Assembly: GCA_963728825.1 (NCBI GenBank)
Contig: CAVSLA010000005.1
Coordinates: forward strand, 310,001-374,000
Length of the DNA stretch: 64,000 bases
Direction of reading: 5' to 3'
From: CAVREM01 sp963728825
Lineage (GTDB): Bacteria > Acidobacteriota > Vicinamibacteria > Vicinamibacterales > CAVVIG01
In this document: positions 26,978-35,864 of the stretch, in pieces
Numbering within the stretch: the first letter of the stretch is position 1
How the letters are laid out: every line of letters starts with the position of its first letter
Notes under the pieces: model-generated
Seen by the model: only the letters and a program-made list of their open reading frames with translations
What the model was told of the DNA's origin: nothing
Databases searched by the model: none
Translations under genes and position numbers: made by a program

Positions 26978-28558
26978 ATGCCCACTCCGCGCCGCGATTT
27001 CTTGAAACTCGCCACCGGCACTCTCGGCATTGTCAGCGCCACGAGGCTGGCCCCGTGGATGCTCGAAGCCGAGGCCGCGCAGGCGGCTGCGGTCGATGCC
27101 GTGCGCAGTAACGTCGCGGATGCGGCGCTCGCGACGGCCAAGCGGCTCGGCGCCACCTACGCGGACGTCAGGGTGAATCGCCGCCGCTCCGAGTCGATCT
27201 CGACCCGGGAGCAGCAGGTCCAGAACGTCTCGCGCAATCAGAGCGTCGGCTTCGGCGTACGCGTGCTGGTCGACGGCACGTGGGGATTTGCCGCGAGCCC
27301 GCTCGTCACGGTTGACGATGCACGGCGCGTCGCGGAGGCAGCCGTAGACATCGCACGCGCAAATGCCAAATTTCAACGCAAACGACTGACGCTCGCCCCT
27401 GTCGACGTCGTCACAACATCCTGGAAGAGTGCCTTTCAGAAGGATCCGTTCGACGTGGCGCTCGACGACAAGGTCCAGTTCCTGCTCAAGCTGAACCAGG
27501 GCGCGATGGAGACCAAAGGCGTGACCTTTGTCGATTCCGCGATGCAGTGGATTAGCGAGCACAAGTTCCTGGCGACCTCGGATGGCTCGCGGATCGATCA
27601 GCAGCTGGTGCGCGGCCAGCCGGATTTCACGGTGACCGCGGTCGACAGCACCACGGGCGATTTCCAGACGCGGGCGGCGTACGGCGGGCCGCAGGCGGCA
27701 GGCTACGAATACATCGAAACCTACCCCTGGCAGACGGAGGCGCGTCAGGCCGGCGAGGAAGCGGTGATGAAGCTCAAGGCCAGTTCGGTTGCGGCTGGCC
27801 GCTACGACCTGGTTCTGCACCCGTCGCATCTGTGGCTGACGATTCACGAGTCGGTCGGCCATTCGACGGAGCTGGATCGGGCGCTCTGGTGGGAGGCCAA
27901 CTACGCCGGGACGAGTTTCCTGAAGCCGGAAGACGCGGGGAAGCTGAAGTTCGGCGCCCCGATCGTCAACTTCGTCGCCGATCGCACGCAGCCTGCCGGC
28001 CTGGCCACAGTCGGGTTCGACGAAGAAGGCGTCCCCGCCCAGCGGTGGTATCTGGTCAAGAACGGAATTTTCGTCGACTGGCAGACGACCCGCGACCTTG
28101 CCCCGCAGGTCGGACGAAAAACCTCGTACGGCTGCCTGCACGCCGAGTCGTGGGACAGCGTGCCGTTCCCACGCATGCCCAACGTGTCGCTCGAAGCCGG
28201 CAGCGGCAATACGTCGCTCGACGACCTGGTCGGCGGCGTCGAGCGCGGCATCCTGATCATGGGCGACGGCAGCTTCTCGATCGATCAGCAGCGCTACAAC
28301 TTCCAGTTCGGCGGCCAGACCTTCTGGGAGATTCAGAAAGGCAAAGTGGCCGGCATACTGCGCGATGTCGCCTACCAGTCGCGGACGACCGATTTCTGGG
28401 CCGCCTGCGATGGGCTCGGCGGCCAGGCCACTTACCGCCTGGGCGGCGCGTTCAACGACGGCAAGGGAGAGCCGACGCAGATCAACGCGGTCAGCCATGG
28501 CTGTCCGGTTGCGCGCTTCCGGCAGATCAACGTCCTGAATACCGGCGTCAAGGTGTGA
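26978..28558 (+). CDS. tldD: TldD-family zinc metallopeptidase with a Tat signal
   Basis: 526-residue catalytic subunit of a TldD/E peptidase. The N-terminus has a twin-arginine signal (RRDFLKL, residues 5-11, followed by a weakly hydrophobic stretch and an AEAAQA cleavage region), which would place it outside the cytoplasm, unlike E. coli TldD. The zinc motif HESVGH is at 290-295. The C-terminal region reads DGKGEPTQ where the family usually has CGKG-type sequence; a cysteine is instead found in SHGCPVARF. tldE follows 29 nt downstream. Confidence 0.9.
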   Translation: MPTPRRDFLKLATGTLGIVSATRLAPWMLEAEAAQAAAVDAVRSNVADAALATAKRLGATYADVRVNRRRSESISTREQQVQNVSRNQSVGFGVRVLVDGTWGFAASPLVTVDDARRVAEAAVDIARANAKFQRKRLTLAPVDVVTTSWKSAFQKDPFDVALDDKVQFLLKLNQGAMETKGVTFVDSAMQWISEHKFLATSDGSRIDQQLVRGQPDFTVTAVDSTTGDFQTRAAYGGPQAAGYEYIETYPWQTEARQAGEEAVMKLKASSVAAGRYDLVLHPSHLWLTIHESVGHSTELDRALWWEANYAGTSFLKPEDAGKLKFGAPIVNFVADRTQPAGLATVGFDEEGVPAQRWYLVKNGIFVDWQTTRDLAPQVGRKTSYGCLHAESWDSVPFPRMPNVSLEAGSGNTSLDDLVGGVERGILIMGDGSFSIDQQRYNFQFGGQTFWEIQKGKVAGILRDVAYQSRTTDFWAACDGLGGQATYRLGGAFNDGKGEPTQINAVSHGCPVARFRQINVLNTGVKV

Positions 28559-28587
28559 CCACGATACGTTTCTGAAGGATATTCCGC

Positions 28588-29937
28588 ATGCTGTTGACTG
28601 CTGATGAAGCTCGCCGGATCACCGACCGCGTGCTGGGCTCCGTGAAGGCTGACGATGCGGCGGTCGACGTGACCGGCCGCGTTCACTCGAACCTGCGTTT
28701 CGCCGCGAATACGCTCCAGACGAGCGGCCGGCGCGAAAACGTCACCGCCACGGTGACGGTCTGGATCGAGCGGCGCCGTGGATCGTCCACCACGTCCGAT
28801 GTCAGCGAGGCGGCCCTCACGCAGATGGTCGAACAGGCGCAGGAGCTCGCGCGCCTGTCCCCGGTGGATCGCGAATACATGCCGACGCTCGGGCCGCAGA
28901 AATACGAGCCTACCCGTCGCTACGTCGAAGAAACCGCGACGCTGTCGCTGGCAGATCGCGCCCGGGCGGTCGACGAGGCGTTGACTGCCTCGGAGAAGGC
29001 CGGAGTGATTTGCGCCGGCTACCATCAGGCGCAGGCGGTCTCGACAGCGGTCGCGACCGGAAACGGCAATTTCGCCTACGAGCGCAGCACCATCGCGAGC
29101 CTCGGCATGACCGCCCGGACGCCTGACGGAGCCGGGTCGGGCTACTTCCTCCGCAGCCACCACGACGTCCGGCGCGTCGATACGCGGCTGGTCTACCGCG
29201 AAGCGATCCGCCGGGCCCAGGAGTCCCGTTCGGCGCGGACCATGGACGCGGGCCCCTACCCGGTCATCCTCGAGTCGCAGGCCGTCGCCGATCTGATCTC
29301 CGGGTTTTCTTTGAACTTCGACGCGCGCTCCGCCGAAGAAGGCCGGAGCGCGTTTTCAGCGCCCGGCGGCCGGACACGCGTCGGCGAGAAGGTCTTTGAC
29401 GAGCGCATCAGCATCCTCAGCGACCCCTGGCGCGAGGATCTCCCCGGACCGCAGGCGACGGGCTCCGGCCTGCCGTCGCAGGTCGTATATCTCGTCAGAA
29501 ACGGCGTCCTCGAAAACCTCTCCTACAGCCGCTTCTGGGCCGAACGGCAGAAGCGCCAGCCGACGCCCGGACCGGTCAATCGGATCGTCCAGGCCGGTGG
29601 ACGGCCGTCGACGGTGCAGGAGATGATTCAATCATCCGACCGCGCACTCCTCGTAACGCGCTTTTGGTACATCAGGTCGGTCGATCCGCGGACGGCCACG
29701 CTGACCGGGCTCACACGTGACGGCGTGTGGTGGATCGAGAAAGGCAAGATCGCGCATCCGGTACGTAATCTCCGTTTCAACCAGAGCATGATTCAGATGC
29801 TCGCCCCGGGGAACGTCGAGCTGGTTGGCGCGCCGGAGCGTGTGGGGGCGTCTGAAGATCAGGGCAGCTCCGCCGCCCTGATGCCCGCCCTCAAGCTGCG
29901 CGCGTTCAACTTCACGTCGCAGTCGGAAGCCGTGTGA
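28588..29937 (+). CDS. tldE: TldE/PmbA-family protein, partner of TldD
   Basis: 449-residue non-catalytic half of the TldD/E heterodimer. It has the family core (DAGPYPVILESQAVADLISG, GEKVFDERISI, and SQVVYLVRNGVLENL) and no HExxxH motif. There is no signal peptide (MLLTADEARRITDRVL), although its partner has a Tat signal. Co-export bound to TldD is one explanation. No leader-peptide substrate gene was recognised next to it. Confidence 0.88.
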   Translation: MLLTADEARRITDRVLGSVKADDAAVDVTGRVHSNLRFAANTLQTSGRRENVTATVTVWIERRRGSSTTSDVSEAALTQMVEQAQELARLSPVDREYMPTLGPQKYEPTRRYVEETATLSLADRARAVDEALTASEKAGVICAGYHQAQAVSTAVATGNGNFAYERSTIASLGMTARTPDGAGSGYFLRSHHDVRRVDTRLVYREAIRRAQESRSARTMDAGPYPVILESQAVADLISGFSLNFDARSAEEGRSAFSAPGGRTRVGEKVFDERISILSDPWREDLPGPQATGSGLPSQVVYLVRNGVLENLSYSRFWAERQKRQPTPGPVNRIVQAGGRPSTVQEMIQSSDRALLVTRFWYIRSVDPRTATLTGLTRDGVWWIEKGKIAHPVRNLRFNQSMIQMLAPGNVELVGAPERVGASEDQGSSAALMPALKLRAFNFTSQSEAV

Positions 29938-30061
29938 GAGCCTGTCGTTCGACGTTCGCTGGGGACCTGCCTCGTTCGGCGTTCGTCGGCTGCGCGACGA
30001 ACGAGGCACGATCCGCGAAGGCACGGCGAACGACGAACGGACTGAATTCGTCTTATCCGAT
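29938..30061. repeat. GTTCGTCG palindromic repeat downstream of tldE
   Basis: The spacer contains GTCGTTCGACGTTCGC, a strong hairpin GCCTCGTTCG...CGAACGAGGC, and GGCGAACGACGAACGG. The outer GTCGTTC/GAACGAC segments can also pair. It belongs to the family at 7243 and 36686 and may end the tldD-tldE transcript, although no T-run follows. Confidence 0.7.
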
Positions 30062-30250
30062 ATGGTGAAGTTTCTCCTCTGGTGCCTGCTGCTGGTGGTC
30101 AGCTGGCCGCTCGCACTGCTGGCCCTGGTCCTTTACCCGTTCGTCTGGCTGCTGCTCATCCCGTTCCGCCTGGTCGGCATCGCCGTCGAGGGCGTCATCG
30201 GTCTCGTCCGGGCCATCGTCATGCTCCCGGCCCGCCTGCTCGGTGCCTGA
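30062..30250 (+). CDS. Small hydrophobic membrane protein
   Basis: 62 residues, almost entirely hydrophobic, with two likely membrane segments (about 3-30 and 40-58): FLLWCLLLVVSWPLALLALV and GVIGLVRAIVMLPARLLG. No family is recognised. It is convergent with the P450 gene, with 7 nt between stops. A small coding length is the main doubt. Confidence 0.5.
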   Translation: MVKFLLWCLLLVVSWPLALLALVLYPFVWLLLIPFRLVGIAVEGVIGLVRAIVMLPARLLGA

Positions 30251-30257
30251 AAGCCCT

Positions 30258-31625
30258 TTAGCGTCTCTGGAGCGTCATCCTCAACCCGTGTTTCAACCGC
30301 AGGGTCACAACCGCCTGCGGGACGACCGGATGTTCGGGAAGCAGCCGGAGCTTCCACCGCTGGGCGATCGTGCTGGTCACCAGGACCAGCTCCGTCCACG
30401 CAAAGTGATCGCCGATGCAGCGCCGCTGACCGCCGCCAAACGGCATGTACGCGAACGGCGGGAGGGATGTCTTGAACTGGTGCGTCCAGCGGTCCGGGTT
30501 GAAGCGGGCCGGCTCCGGAAACCACCGGGCATCCCGCTGGATGATGTACGGGCTGATGACGAAGATCGAACGCGCCGGCGCGACGTAGCCGCCGATCTGG
30601 TACTCGACGAGGGCACGTCGGCCGATGATCCAGGCCGGCGGGTAGAGCCGCATCGACTCCGTCACCACCTGCTCGACGACCGGCAGGTGCGGCACATCCT
30701 CCATGGTCGGCAATCGATCGCCCAGCACGCGGTCGATCTCCGCGTGCATCCGCGCTTCAATCTCCGGATGTTCGCCGAGCAGATACCACGTCCAGCTGAG
30801 CGCGTCGGCCGTCGTCTCGTGGCCAGCCAGGAAGATCGTCATTGCCTCGTCGCGGACCTGGCGGTCGGTCATCCCGGTGCCGTCACCCTCATCGTCCTGC
30901 GCCATCAGCAGCATCGACAGCAGATCGCCGCGGTCCTCCGGATCCCGGCGTCGGTCCGCGATCATGCCGTAAATGATCCGGTCGAGCTCGATGCGCGCGC
31001 GCCTGCTCCTCCGCAGCGCCGGAATCGGCAGCTTCTCGAGGCTGTCGAAAAACGGCAACATCGTCATCCAGAACGACCGCATGACGTCGGTCAGCGCGCG
31101 ACCCACTTCCGGCGCCTGGCCTTCGACGTCCGTGCCGAAGAGCGACGTGCCGACGATGCCGAGCGTCAGACGCATCATTTCCTGAGAGACGTCAAGCGTC
31201 GCGCCGTCGGTCCAGCGGTCGCGCAGACGTGCGGCGTATTCGGTCATCGTCGACGCGTAGGACACGAGCCGGTCGCGATGGAACGCCGGCTGAATCAGCC
31301 GCCGCTGGCGAAGGTGCGTCTGGCCTTCGCTCGTCAGCAGTCCCTCGCCCAGCAACCGCTTGGCGCCCTCGAGCCCGCGGCCCTTCTTGAAACTGCGCTG
31401 ATCGGTGACGAGGATGTCGCGGACGAGGGCCGGATCACTGACCAGATACAGATGCTCGCGCGCGAGATAGAGGTGGGCGAGGTCGCCATAGCGGCGCGCG
31501 AGATTGGAGAAAAACGCGAGCGGATCGCGACTCGGAAAATAGACGATGGCCGAGAGGGGTGAACGCCTGGGACCCGGAGGGTACGCTGCTACTCGACCAC
31601 TACGTTCCACGGACGGACCACCCAT
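30258..31625 (-). CDS. Cytochrome P450
   Basis: 455-residue heme monooxygenase with PPGP near the N-terminus, the I-helix AGHETT (267-272), the ExxR pair ESMR (323-326) and the heme-binding loop FGGGQRRCIG (396-405, axial ligand C403). It looks like a CYP102/CYP4-type class without a fused reductase; no ferredoxin or reductase gene is nearby. It starts inside the YciI gene (37-nt overlap) and is the last gene of an overlapping four-gene unit. Substrate unknown. Confidence 0.92.
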   Translation of the reverse strand: MGGPSVERSGRVAAYPPGPRRSPLSAIVYFPSRDPLAFFSNLARRYGDLAHLYLAREHLYLVSDPALVRDILVTDQRSFKKGRGLEGAKRLLGEGLLTSEGQTHLRQRRLIQPAFHRDRLVSYASTMTEYAARLRDRWTDGATLDVSQEMMRLTLGIVGTSLFGTDVEGQAPEVGRALTDVMRSFWMTMLPFFDSLEKLPIPALRRSRRARIELDRIIYGMIADRRRDPEDRGDLLSMLLMAQDDEGDGTGMTDRQVRDEAMTIFLAGHETTADALSWTWYLLGEHPEIEARMHAEIDRVLGDRLPTMEDVPHLPVVEQVVTESMRLYPPAWIIGRRALVEYQIGGYVAPARSIFVISPYIIQRDARWFPEPARFNPDRWTHQFKTSLPPFAYMPFGGGQRRCIGDHFAWTELVLVTSTIAQRWKLRLLPEHPVVPQAVVTLRLKHGLRMTLQRR

Positions 31626-31870
31626 CGCGTGATGAGGCCGTTGGTCACGTACGGATCGGCACGGGCGAACTGTTCGGCAACGGCCATCGAGGACACGCGG
31701 AACACCAGCAGGCCACCATCAGGCGGATCGCCGAGCGCACCGGCGAGGACGATGTCGCCGCGCGCATGCGCCTCGCGGATGAGGCGCAGATGCTCTTCGC
31801 GGAACGGCACGCGGCGGTTGATGAAATCGTCGACGGCGTCGTATTGCAGAACGCAGTACTTGACCGTCAT
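31589..31870 (-). CDS. YciI-family protein
   Basis: 93 residues with the ferredoxin-like alpha/beta fold of YciI (YCVLQYDAVDDFINRRVPFR, then HLRLIREAHARGDIVLAGALGDPPDGGLLVF). These proteins are small dimers of poorly known role, sometimes with hydrolase or dehalogenase-like activity. It overlaps its upstream neighbour as ATGA and the P450 start by 37 nt. Confidence 0.85.
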   Translation of the reverse strand: MTVKYCVLQYDAVDDFINRRVPFREEHLRLIREAHARGDIVLAGALGDPPDGGLLVFRVSSMAVAEQFARADPYVTNGLITRWVVRPWNVVVE

Positions 31871-32391
31871 GAGCTTACGAAGCTGGCGTCACGGTGCATC
31901 ATCACGGCGAGATACCAGCCGAACATCGAAAGCCAGGCGAGCTCGGGGAGGCGCTCCGCCTCGGGATGAATGTCCATCTCGCCGGTCAATCTCAGGACCG
32001 CCTTGGTACGATAGCTGATCAGCGGCCGGTCGGCAGCGTCGACGATCCCGTAGCGAGTCTGCCAGAAGTTCGTGCTCGCACGATATTCAGCCCCGCCTGC
32101 CAGACGGACGGTACCGCCGTTGGTCCAGGTATTGTGGAGAAACATCGCGACGTCGTTCTCCGAGTCGCAAGCGCGCACCGTCGCCCGAGTCTGCCAGAAG
32201 CCGACGCGCTTGAAGGTCCAGCAGCCGCCATCGCACTCGGCCGTGGCGAGGGTTCCCCACGAGTTGCGGAAACGCAGCGTGCCGACCACGCCATCACCAT
32301 GGCGAAGCTCGTAGTCGGACCGCATCATGTGCGGCTGCGTCCATTCGAGCGTTTGACGGGCAAGCTCCTTCAACGGCATCGAAGTCCTCAT
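31867..32391 (-). CDS. Unknown beta-rich protein of 174 residues
   Basis: No family recognised. The protein has alternating short hydrophobic and aromatic strands (GTLRFRNSWGTLATAEC, CWTFKRVGFWQTRATVR, YRASTNFWQTRYGIVD) and a hydrophobic C-terminal stretch (ELAWLSMFGWYLAVMM). The FWQTR motif occurs twice. Its repeated strands recall LURP-one/tubby-like or lipocalin-like barrels, but this is a guess. It overlaps the spermidine-synthase-like gene and the YciI gene by 4 nt each (ATGA), which argues strongly for a shared function. Confidence 0.75.
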   Translation of the reverse strand: MRTSMPLKELARQTLEWTQPHMMRSDYELRHGDGVVGTLRFRNSWGTLATAECDGGCWTFKRVGFWQTRATVRACDSENDVAMFLHNTWTNGGTVRLAGGAEYRASTNFWQTRYGIVDAADRPLISYRTKAVLRLTGEMDIHPEAERLPELAWLSMFGWYLAVMMHRDASFVSS

Positions 32392-34775
32392 CGCCCCTGA
32401 TTCGTCCGGATCTTCTGCGTCAGCGCCTGCATTCGATCCGGCGATCCGGTGAAGACGCCGTCCGGTTCCTTGGCGTAGTTCAACATGTCCGCGAAGATGA
32501 CGTCCGCCCGGTAGAGGTTCAGACCGCGCCCGGCAAGATATTGCAGCCTGAGATTGCGATCGCGGTTGATCTCGGCGTCCTTCAGCCACGGCTCGTAGTC
32601 CTTGGCGCTGCCGGCGTAGGTCCCAAACAGATCGATCGCCGAGTACATCCCGATGTCGCGCAGCGACTGCGCCACCCGCGAGTACTCGGGACGCTGCAGC
32701 CGCGCCTCCATCTCGTCCAGGTCGATCTTCGTCGGCTCGACCTGGCCGAGCAGCACCATGTCGTAGCCCTGGCCGTTGTAGGTATTGGCGAAGATCATCC
32801 CGTTCGGGAAAGCCTCGAAGAAGGTGCCGACCTCGCTCTTCACAGCCTCGCTGTTGCTCTCGTAGAGCTGCACGAACAGGGTCACCACTCCCCCGGGGTT
32901 GAGCCGCTGCTTGACCAGCTCGAAGAATTCCCGCGTGTAGAGCATCGCCGCGCCCTTCACCCACGGATCGAGCGGATCCGAGGTGATCGCGTCGAACTTC
33001 TCGTCGGTCGTGAACAGGTAGTGCCGCGCGTCGTCGATGTGAATCTCGACCTTGGGGTTGTCGACCACCGCAAAGTTGTGCTCCGAGAAGTACTCGGAGA
33101 CCACGCGGGGCACGAGCGGCTCGATCTCCGCGATGACCTGGTGTTCCAGCCGCGGCTCGATTGACACCGCTCCGGCCGTGACGCCGGCGCCGCAGCCGAT
33201 CACCAGCACTCTCTTGGGCTCGGCCGGAATGAGCGTCGTCAGGTGGCCGAGCATCCGCTGCAGCCGCATGTCCTGGGGCTCGCTCGACGCTTGCACCTTG
33301 CCGGCGTTGTGATAGTTGCGCACGCCGTTTGAACGTTCGGAAACGGCCACCGACGCATTCCACCCTTCCCCGACATAGATGATGTTGGACTGGCCCAGCT
33401 GGGTGACCGCATAGCGGCCATAGGCGACGAGAATCCCCGGAACGGGCTGAACGCTCAAGGCCAGCAGCGAGGCGGCGACGGTGGCGACCCCGACGGCGAT
33501 CGGCGACACCCGCTCGCGAAGCAGGAGCAGCAGGCCGGACGCCGCGGCGATCAGGATCATCAACTGCTGTGCCTTCTGCGTGCCGATCAGGATTGTCAGC
33601 AGCAGGCTCGAACCGAGCGAGCCGACGATCGCGCCGAGCGTGTTCGCGGCATAGACGCCGCCCACCAGGCGCGCCGGATCTTCGTCGCGAGACGCGACCG
33701 AAGCGAGCGCCAGCGGAAAGCTCGCGCCCCACAGGATCGACGGCGGCAGCACGGCAAACAGGACGCGCGTCAGGTCGAGCTGAAACTGGAACCAGAAGTC
33801 GGTGACGATGGAGGGGTTGACCGGCCAGTACGGCAGCGACTCGGTCACGATGTAGGACGTCCAGGCCATCGCCGCACACAACGACAGCTGCACCCACGCC
33901 AGCGCGACCCGCGGCCGCTCGAGCGTCCGCCCCAGAGCGGCGCCGACGCTGCTGCCGAGGCCGATGCCGGCGAGAAACACCGCCAGGATCAGCGAAAAGG
34001 TGTAGGTCGTCGCCCCGATCAGCAGCGAGAGCGTTCTCGTCCACAGCACCTCGGATGACAGCGCGGTCAACCCGGACAGCGCGATCACGAGGTAGACCAT
34101 TGACCGGCCGGAGATCATCATCAGGCCGGTCGACGGAGTCGTGGTTTTCTCGACTGTTTCGAGCGGCGCCATCCTCGCGATCAGAATGGCCACGGTCGCC
34201 ACGGCGACGTTCAGGGCGACCGCAACGTAGGTCGCGAAGGCGACGTCGTGGACGCGCAGCAGATAGAAGCCCGCCAGCAGACAGCCGACCACGGCACCCG
34301 CCGTGTTGCCGCCATAGAAGAACCCGAGCCACGACACGCCGCGCGGCGTGGCCTCGACCCAGCGCGACATCGCCGGCAGCGTCGCGCCCATCATCATCGT
34401 CGGCGGCAGCAGGCAAATCGCTGCCACCACGCCGCGCAGCAGCAGACCGATGACGCCGGTGCCGGCCCAGGCGGTATACGCGCCGCCAATCAACGGCACG
34501 GCGAACAGCACCAGCAGTCCAACAATGCCGATGCCGAGCTCGAGGTAGGCGTAGAGCCGAAGGGGATGCGCATCCGGCGGCGCGAGCCGCGGCAGCAGCA
34601 GGCTGCCCAGGCACATGCCGCCCATGAAGGTGCCGAGCAGGACGCCGATCGAGACAGCCGACGATCCGATGACCAGCTCGAGCAGCTGGAACCAGACGAC
34701 TTCGTAGATCAACGCCGCGCAGCCGCTGCCAATGAACAGCAGCAGCAGCGCGGGAAGCAGACGCTGCGATCTCAT
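32388..34775 (-). CDS. Polytopic membrane protein with a spermidine-synthase-like domain
   Basis: 795 residues. Residues 1-445 contain about twelve or more membrane helices in two similar halves (note LIYEVVWFQLLELVIGSS and LSSEVLWTRTLSLLIGAT). Residues about 460-795 are a Rossmann-fold spermidine-synthase-like domain with the SAM-site motif VLVIGCGAG (523-531), an acidic IAEIEPLV strand and TSDPLDPWVKG. Such proteins are common in soil bacteria; aminopropyl transfer has not been generally shown for them. It starts a four-gene overlapping operon. Confidence 0.88.
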   Translation of the reverse strand: MRSQRLLPALLLLFIGSGCAALIYEVVWFQLLELVIGSSAVSIGVLLGTFMGGMCLGSLLLPRLAPPDAHPLRLYAYLELGIGIVGLLVLFAVPLIGGAYTAWAGTGVIGLLLRGVVAAICLLPPTMMMGATLPAMSRWVEATPRGVSWLGFFYGGNTAGAVVGCLLAGFYLLRVHDVAFATYVAVALNVAVATVAILIARMAPLETVEKTTTPSTGLMMISGRSMVYLVIALSGLTALSSEVLWTRTLSLLIGATTYTFSLILAVFLAGIGLGSSVGAALGRTLERPRVALAWVQLSLCAAMAWTSYIVTESLPYWPVNPSIVTDFWFQFQLDLTRVLFAVLPPSILWGASFPLALASVASRDEDPARLVGGVYAANTLGAIVGSLGSSLLLTILIGTQKAQQLMILIAAASGLLLLLRERVSPIAVGVATVAASLLALSVQPVPGILVAYGRYAVTQLGQSNIIYVGEGWNASVAVSERSNGVRNYHNAGKVQASSEPQDMRLQRMLGHLTTLIPAEPKRVLVIGCGAGVTAGAVSIEPRLEHQVIAEIEPLVPRVVSEYFSEHNFAVVDNPKVEIHIDDARHYLFTTDEKFDAITSDPLDPWVKGAAMLYTREFFELVKQRLNPGGVVTLFVQLYESNSEAVKSEVGTFFEAFPNGMIFANTYNGQGYDMVLLGQVEPTKIDLDEMEARLQRPEYSRVAQSLRDIGMYSAIDLFGTYAGSAKDYEPWLKDAEINRDRNLRLQYLAGRGLNLYRADVIFADMLNYAKEPDGVFTGSPDRMQALTQKIRTNQGR

Positions 34776-34800
34776 GAGGAGGCCACCTTGTCGATATGAA

Positions 34801-35421
34801 TCAGCGCGGGAACGGCGTGAGGCCAGGCGCGCGGCCCGCCGGAACCGGCGTCCGCGACGTGTTCAGGACCATCGCCAGAAATGTGTAGTAACCGGAAATA
34901 CCGATGGCGTCAATGATGCCCTGTTCCCCGAAAGCCTTGAGCGCGCGCGCATATGTCGCGTCGCTGACGCTCTGGTTCTGGTGCAACTCGGTGCAGAAAT
35001 TGTAGAGGATCTCCTCGTCGTCGGCCATCCGCTCCGGCCGGCGCCCCTCGGCGACTGCCTGCGCGATGTCCTCACGCAGGCCACCTTTCAGGGCGAGCTG
35101 ATAGTGGGCGTCCCACTCGTAGTTCTGCGTCCAGTGGCGGGCGGTGATCAGGATCGCGAACTCGCTGAGCCGCGGCGGAAACGCGCTCTTGAAGCGCAGA
35201 TAGTCGCCCATCGCGCGCGCCCGGTTCATCACTTCGGGACTGCGCAGCAGCGGCATGAACGGCCCGGAGACGCCGGCGTTGCGCGCGGCGCGAAACTCCT
35301 CGACGGCCTTCTTCTGCTCGGCGGTCATCTTGTCCGGCGGAATCGGCGGCATCCGATCCTGTGCGGCAGCACTCATAGGCAATGCGACCAGCAGTGCGAG
35401 GGCCACGCAGATGCCCTTCAT
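34801..35421 (-). CDS. Secreted carboxymuconolactone decarboxylase-like protein
   Basis: 206 residues. A Sec signal peptide (ICVALALLVALPMSAAAQ) precedes an all-helical AhpD/CMD-like domain with LSEFAILITARHWTQNYEWDAH, the typical histidine-containing segment. The canonical CxxC redox pair is absent, as in CMD-type rather than AhpD-type members. The ATG at 35421 has a GGAG 8 nt upstream and is preferred to a GTG three codons earlier. Confidence 0.8.
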   Translation of the reverse strand: MKGICVALALLVALPMSAAAQDRMPPIPPDKMTAEQKKAVEEFRAARNAGVSGPFMPLLRSPEVMNRARAMGDYLRFKSAFPPRLSEFAILITARHWTQNYEWDAHYQLALKGGLREDIAQAVAEGRRPERMADDEEILYNFCTELHQNQSVSDATYARALKAFGEQGIIDAIGISGYYTFLAMVLNTSRTPVPAGRAPGLTPFPR

Positions 35422-35440
35422 TGTCGCCACTCCATGATGA

Positions 35441-35479
35441 TCAAAACAAAAGGCGACGGTCCGGAATGAACCGTCGCCT
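35441..35479 (-). terminator. Rho-independent terminator of the SWIB gene
   Basis: On the minus strand, AGGCGACGGT and ACCGTCGCCT form a 10-bp stem with a 9-nt loop (35451-35479), followed by TTTTGTTTTG (35441-35450). It lies just downstream of the SWIB stop and before the CMD-like gene, separating the two units. It is the clearest intrinsic terminator in the window. Confidence 0.85.
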
Positions 35480-35511
35480 CGCCCTTCCCTGTCTGTCCGG
35501 AGGACTGTGGC

Positions 35512-35796
35512 TTATTTCAGGTGTTTGCTGACCAGCTTGGTCATCGCGAACATGTTCACAGACGACTTGCCGCCGAACACCGCTTTCAGCTTGTCGTCTG
35601 CGTTGATCATCCGCTTGTTCTTCTTGTCCTGCAGGCCGTTCTTCTTGATGTAGGCCCACAGCTTCTTGGTGACCTCGGTCCGCGGCATCGCCTTTGCCCC
35701 GACGACCTCGGCCAGCGTCCCGCTCGGCTGCACCGGTCTCATGAAGGCGGCGTTCGGTTTGCGCGCGGATTTCTTCTTCGCGGTCTTTTTTGCCAC
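35512..35796 (-). CDS. SWIB/MDM2-domain protein
   Basis: 94 residues: a lysine-rich tail (AKKTAKKKSARKPN, residues 2-15) then a SWIB domain (FMRPVQPSGTLAEVVG, EVTKKLWAYIKKNGLQDKKNKRMINADDKL, read in parts, and VNMFAMTKLVSKHLK). Stand-alone bacterial SWIB proteins are thought to bind DNA or chromatin-like structures; in chlamydiae the domain is fused to topoisomerase I. The GTG at 35796 is chosen because GAGGAG lies 6 nt upstream. Confidence 0.88.
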   Translation of the reverse strand: MAKKTAKKKSARKPNAAFMRPVQPSGTLAEVVGAKAMPRTEVTKKLWAYIKKNGLQDKKNKRMINADDKLKAVFGGKSSVNMFAMTKLVSKHLK

Positions 35797-35864
35797 AGCA
35801 GTCTCCTCTGGAAGACGCAGAAAAGCGTCGGGGGAGCGTACCACGAAATGGGAGTTTCCCTATG

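Noticed and set aside
29938..30061. Rho-independent terminator after tldE
   Set aside because: The stem is good but no T-run follows on the plus strand, and the sequence belongs to a dispersed repeat family.
31867..34614. Very long minus-strand frame of 915 codons
   Set aside because: Only its last 174 codons resemble a protein; the rest is an out-of-frame reading of the spermidine-synthase-like gene. I started the gene at 32391 instead.
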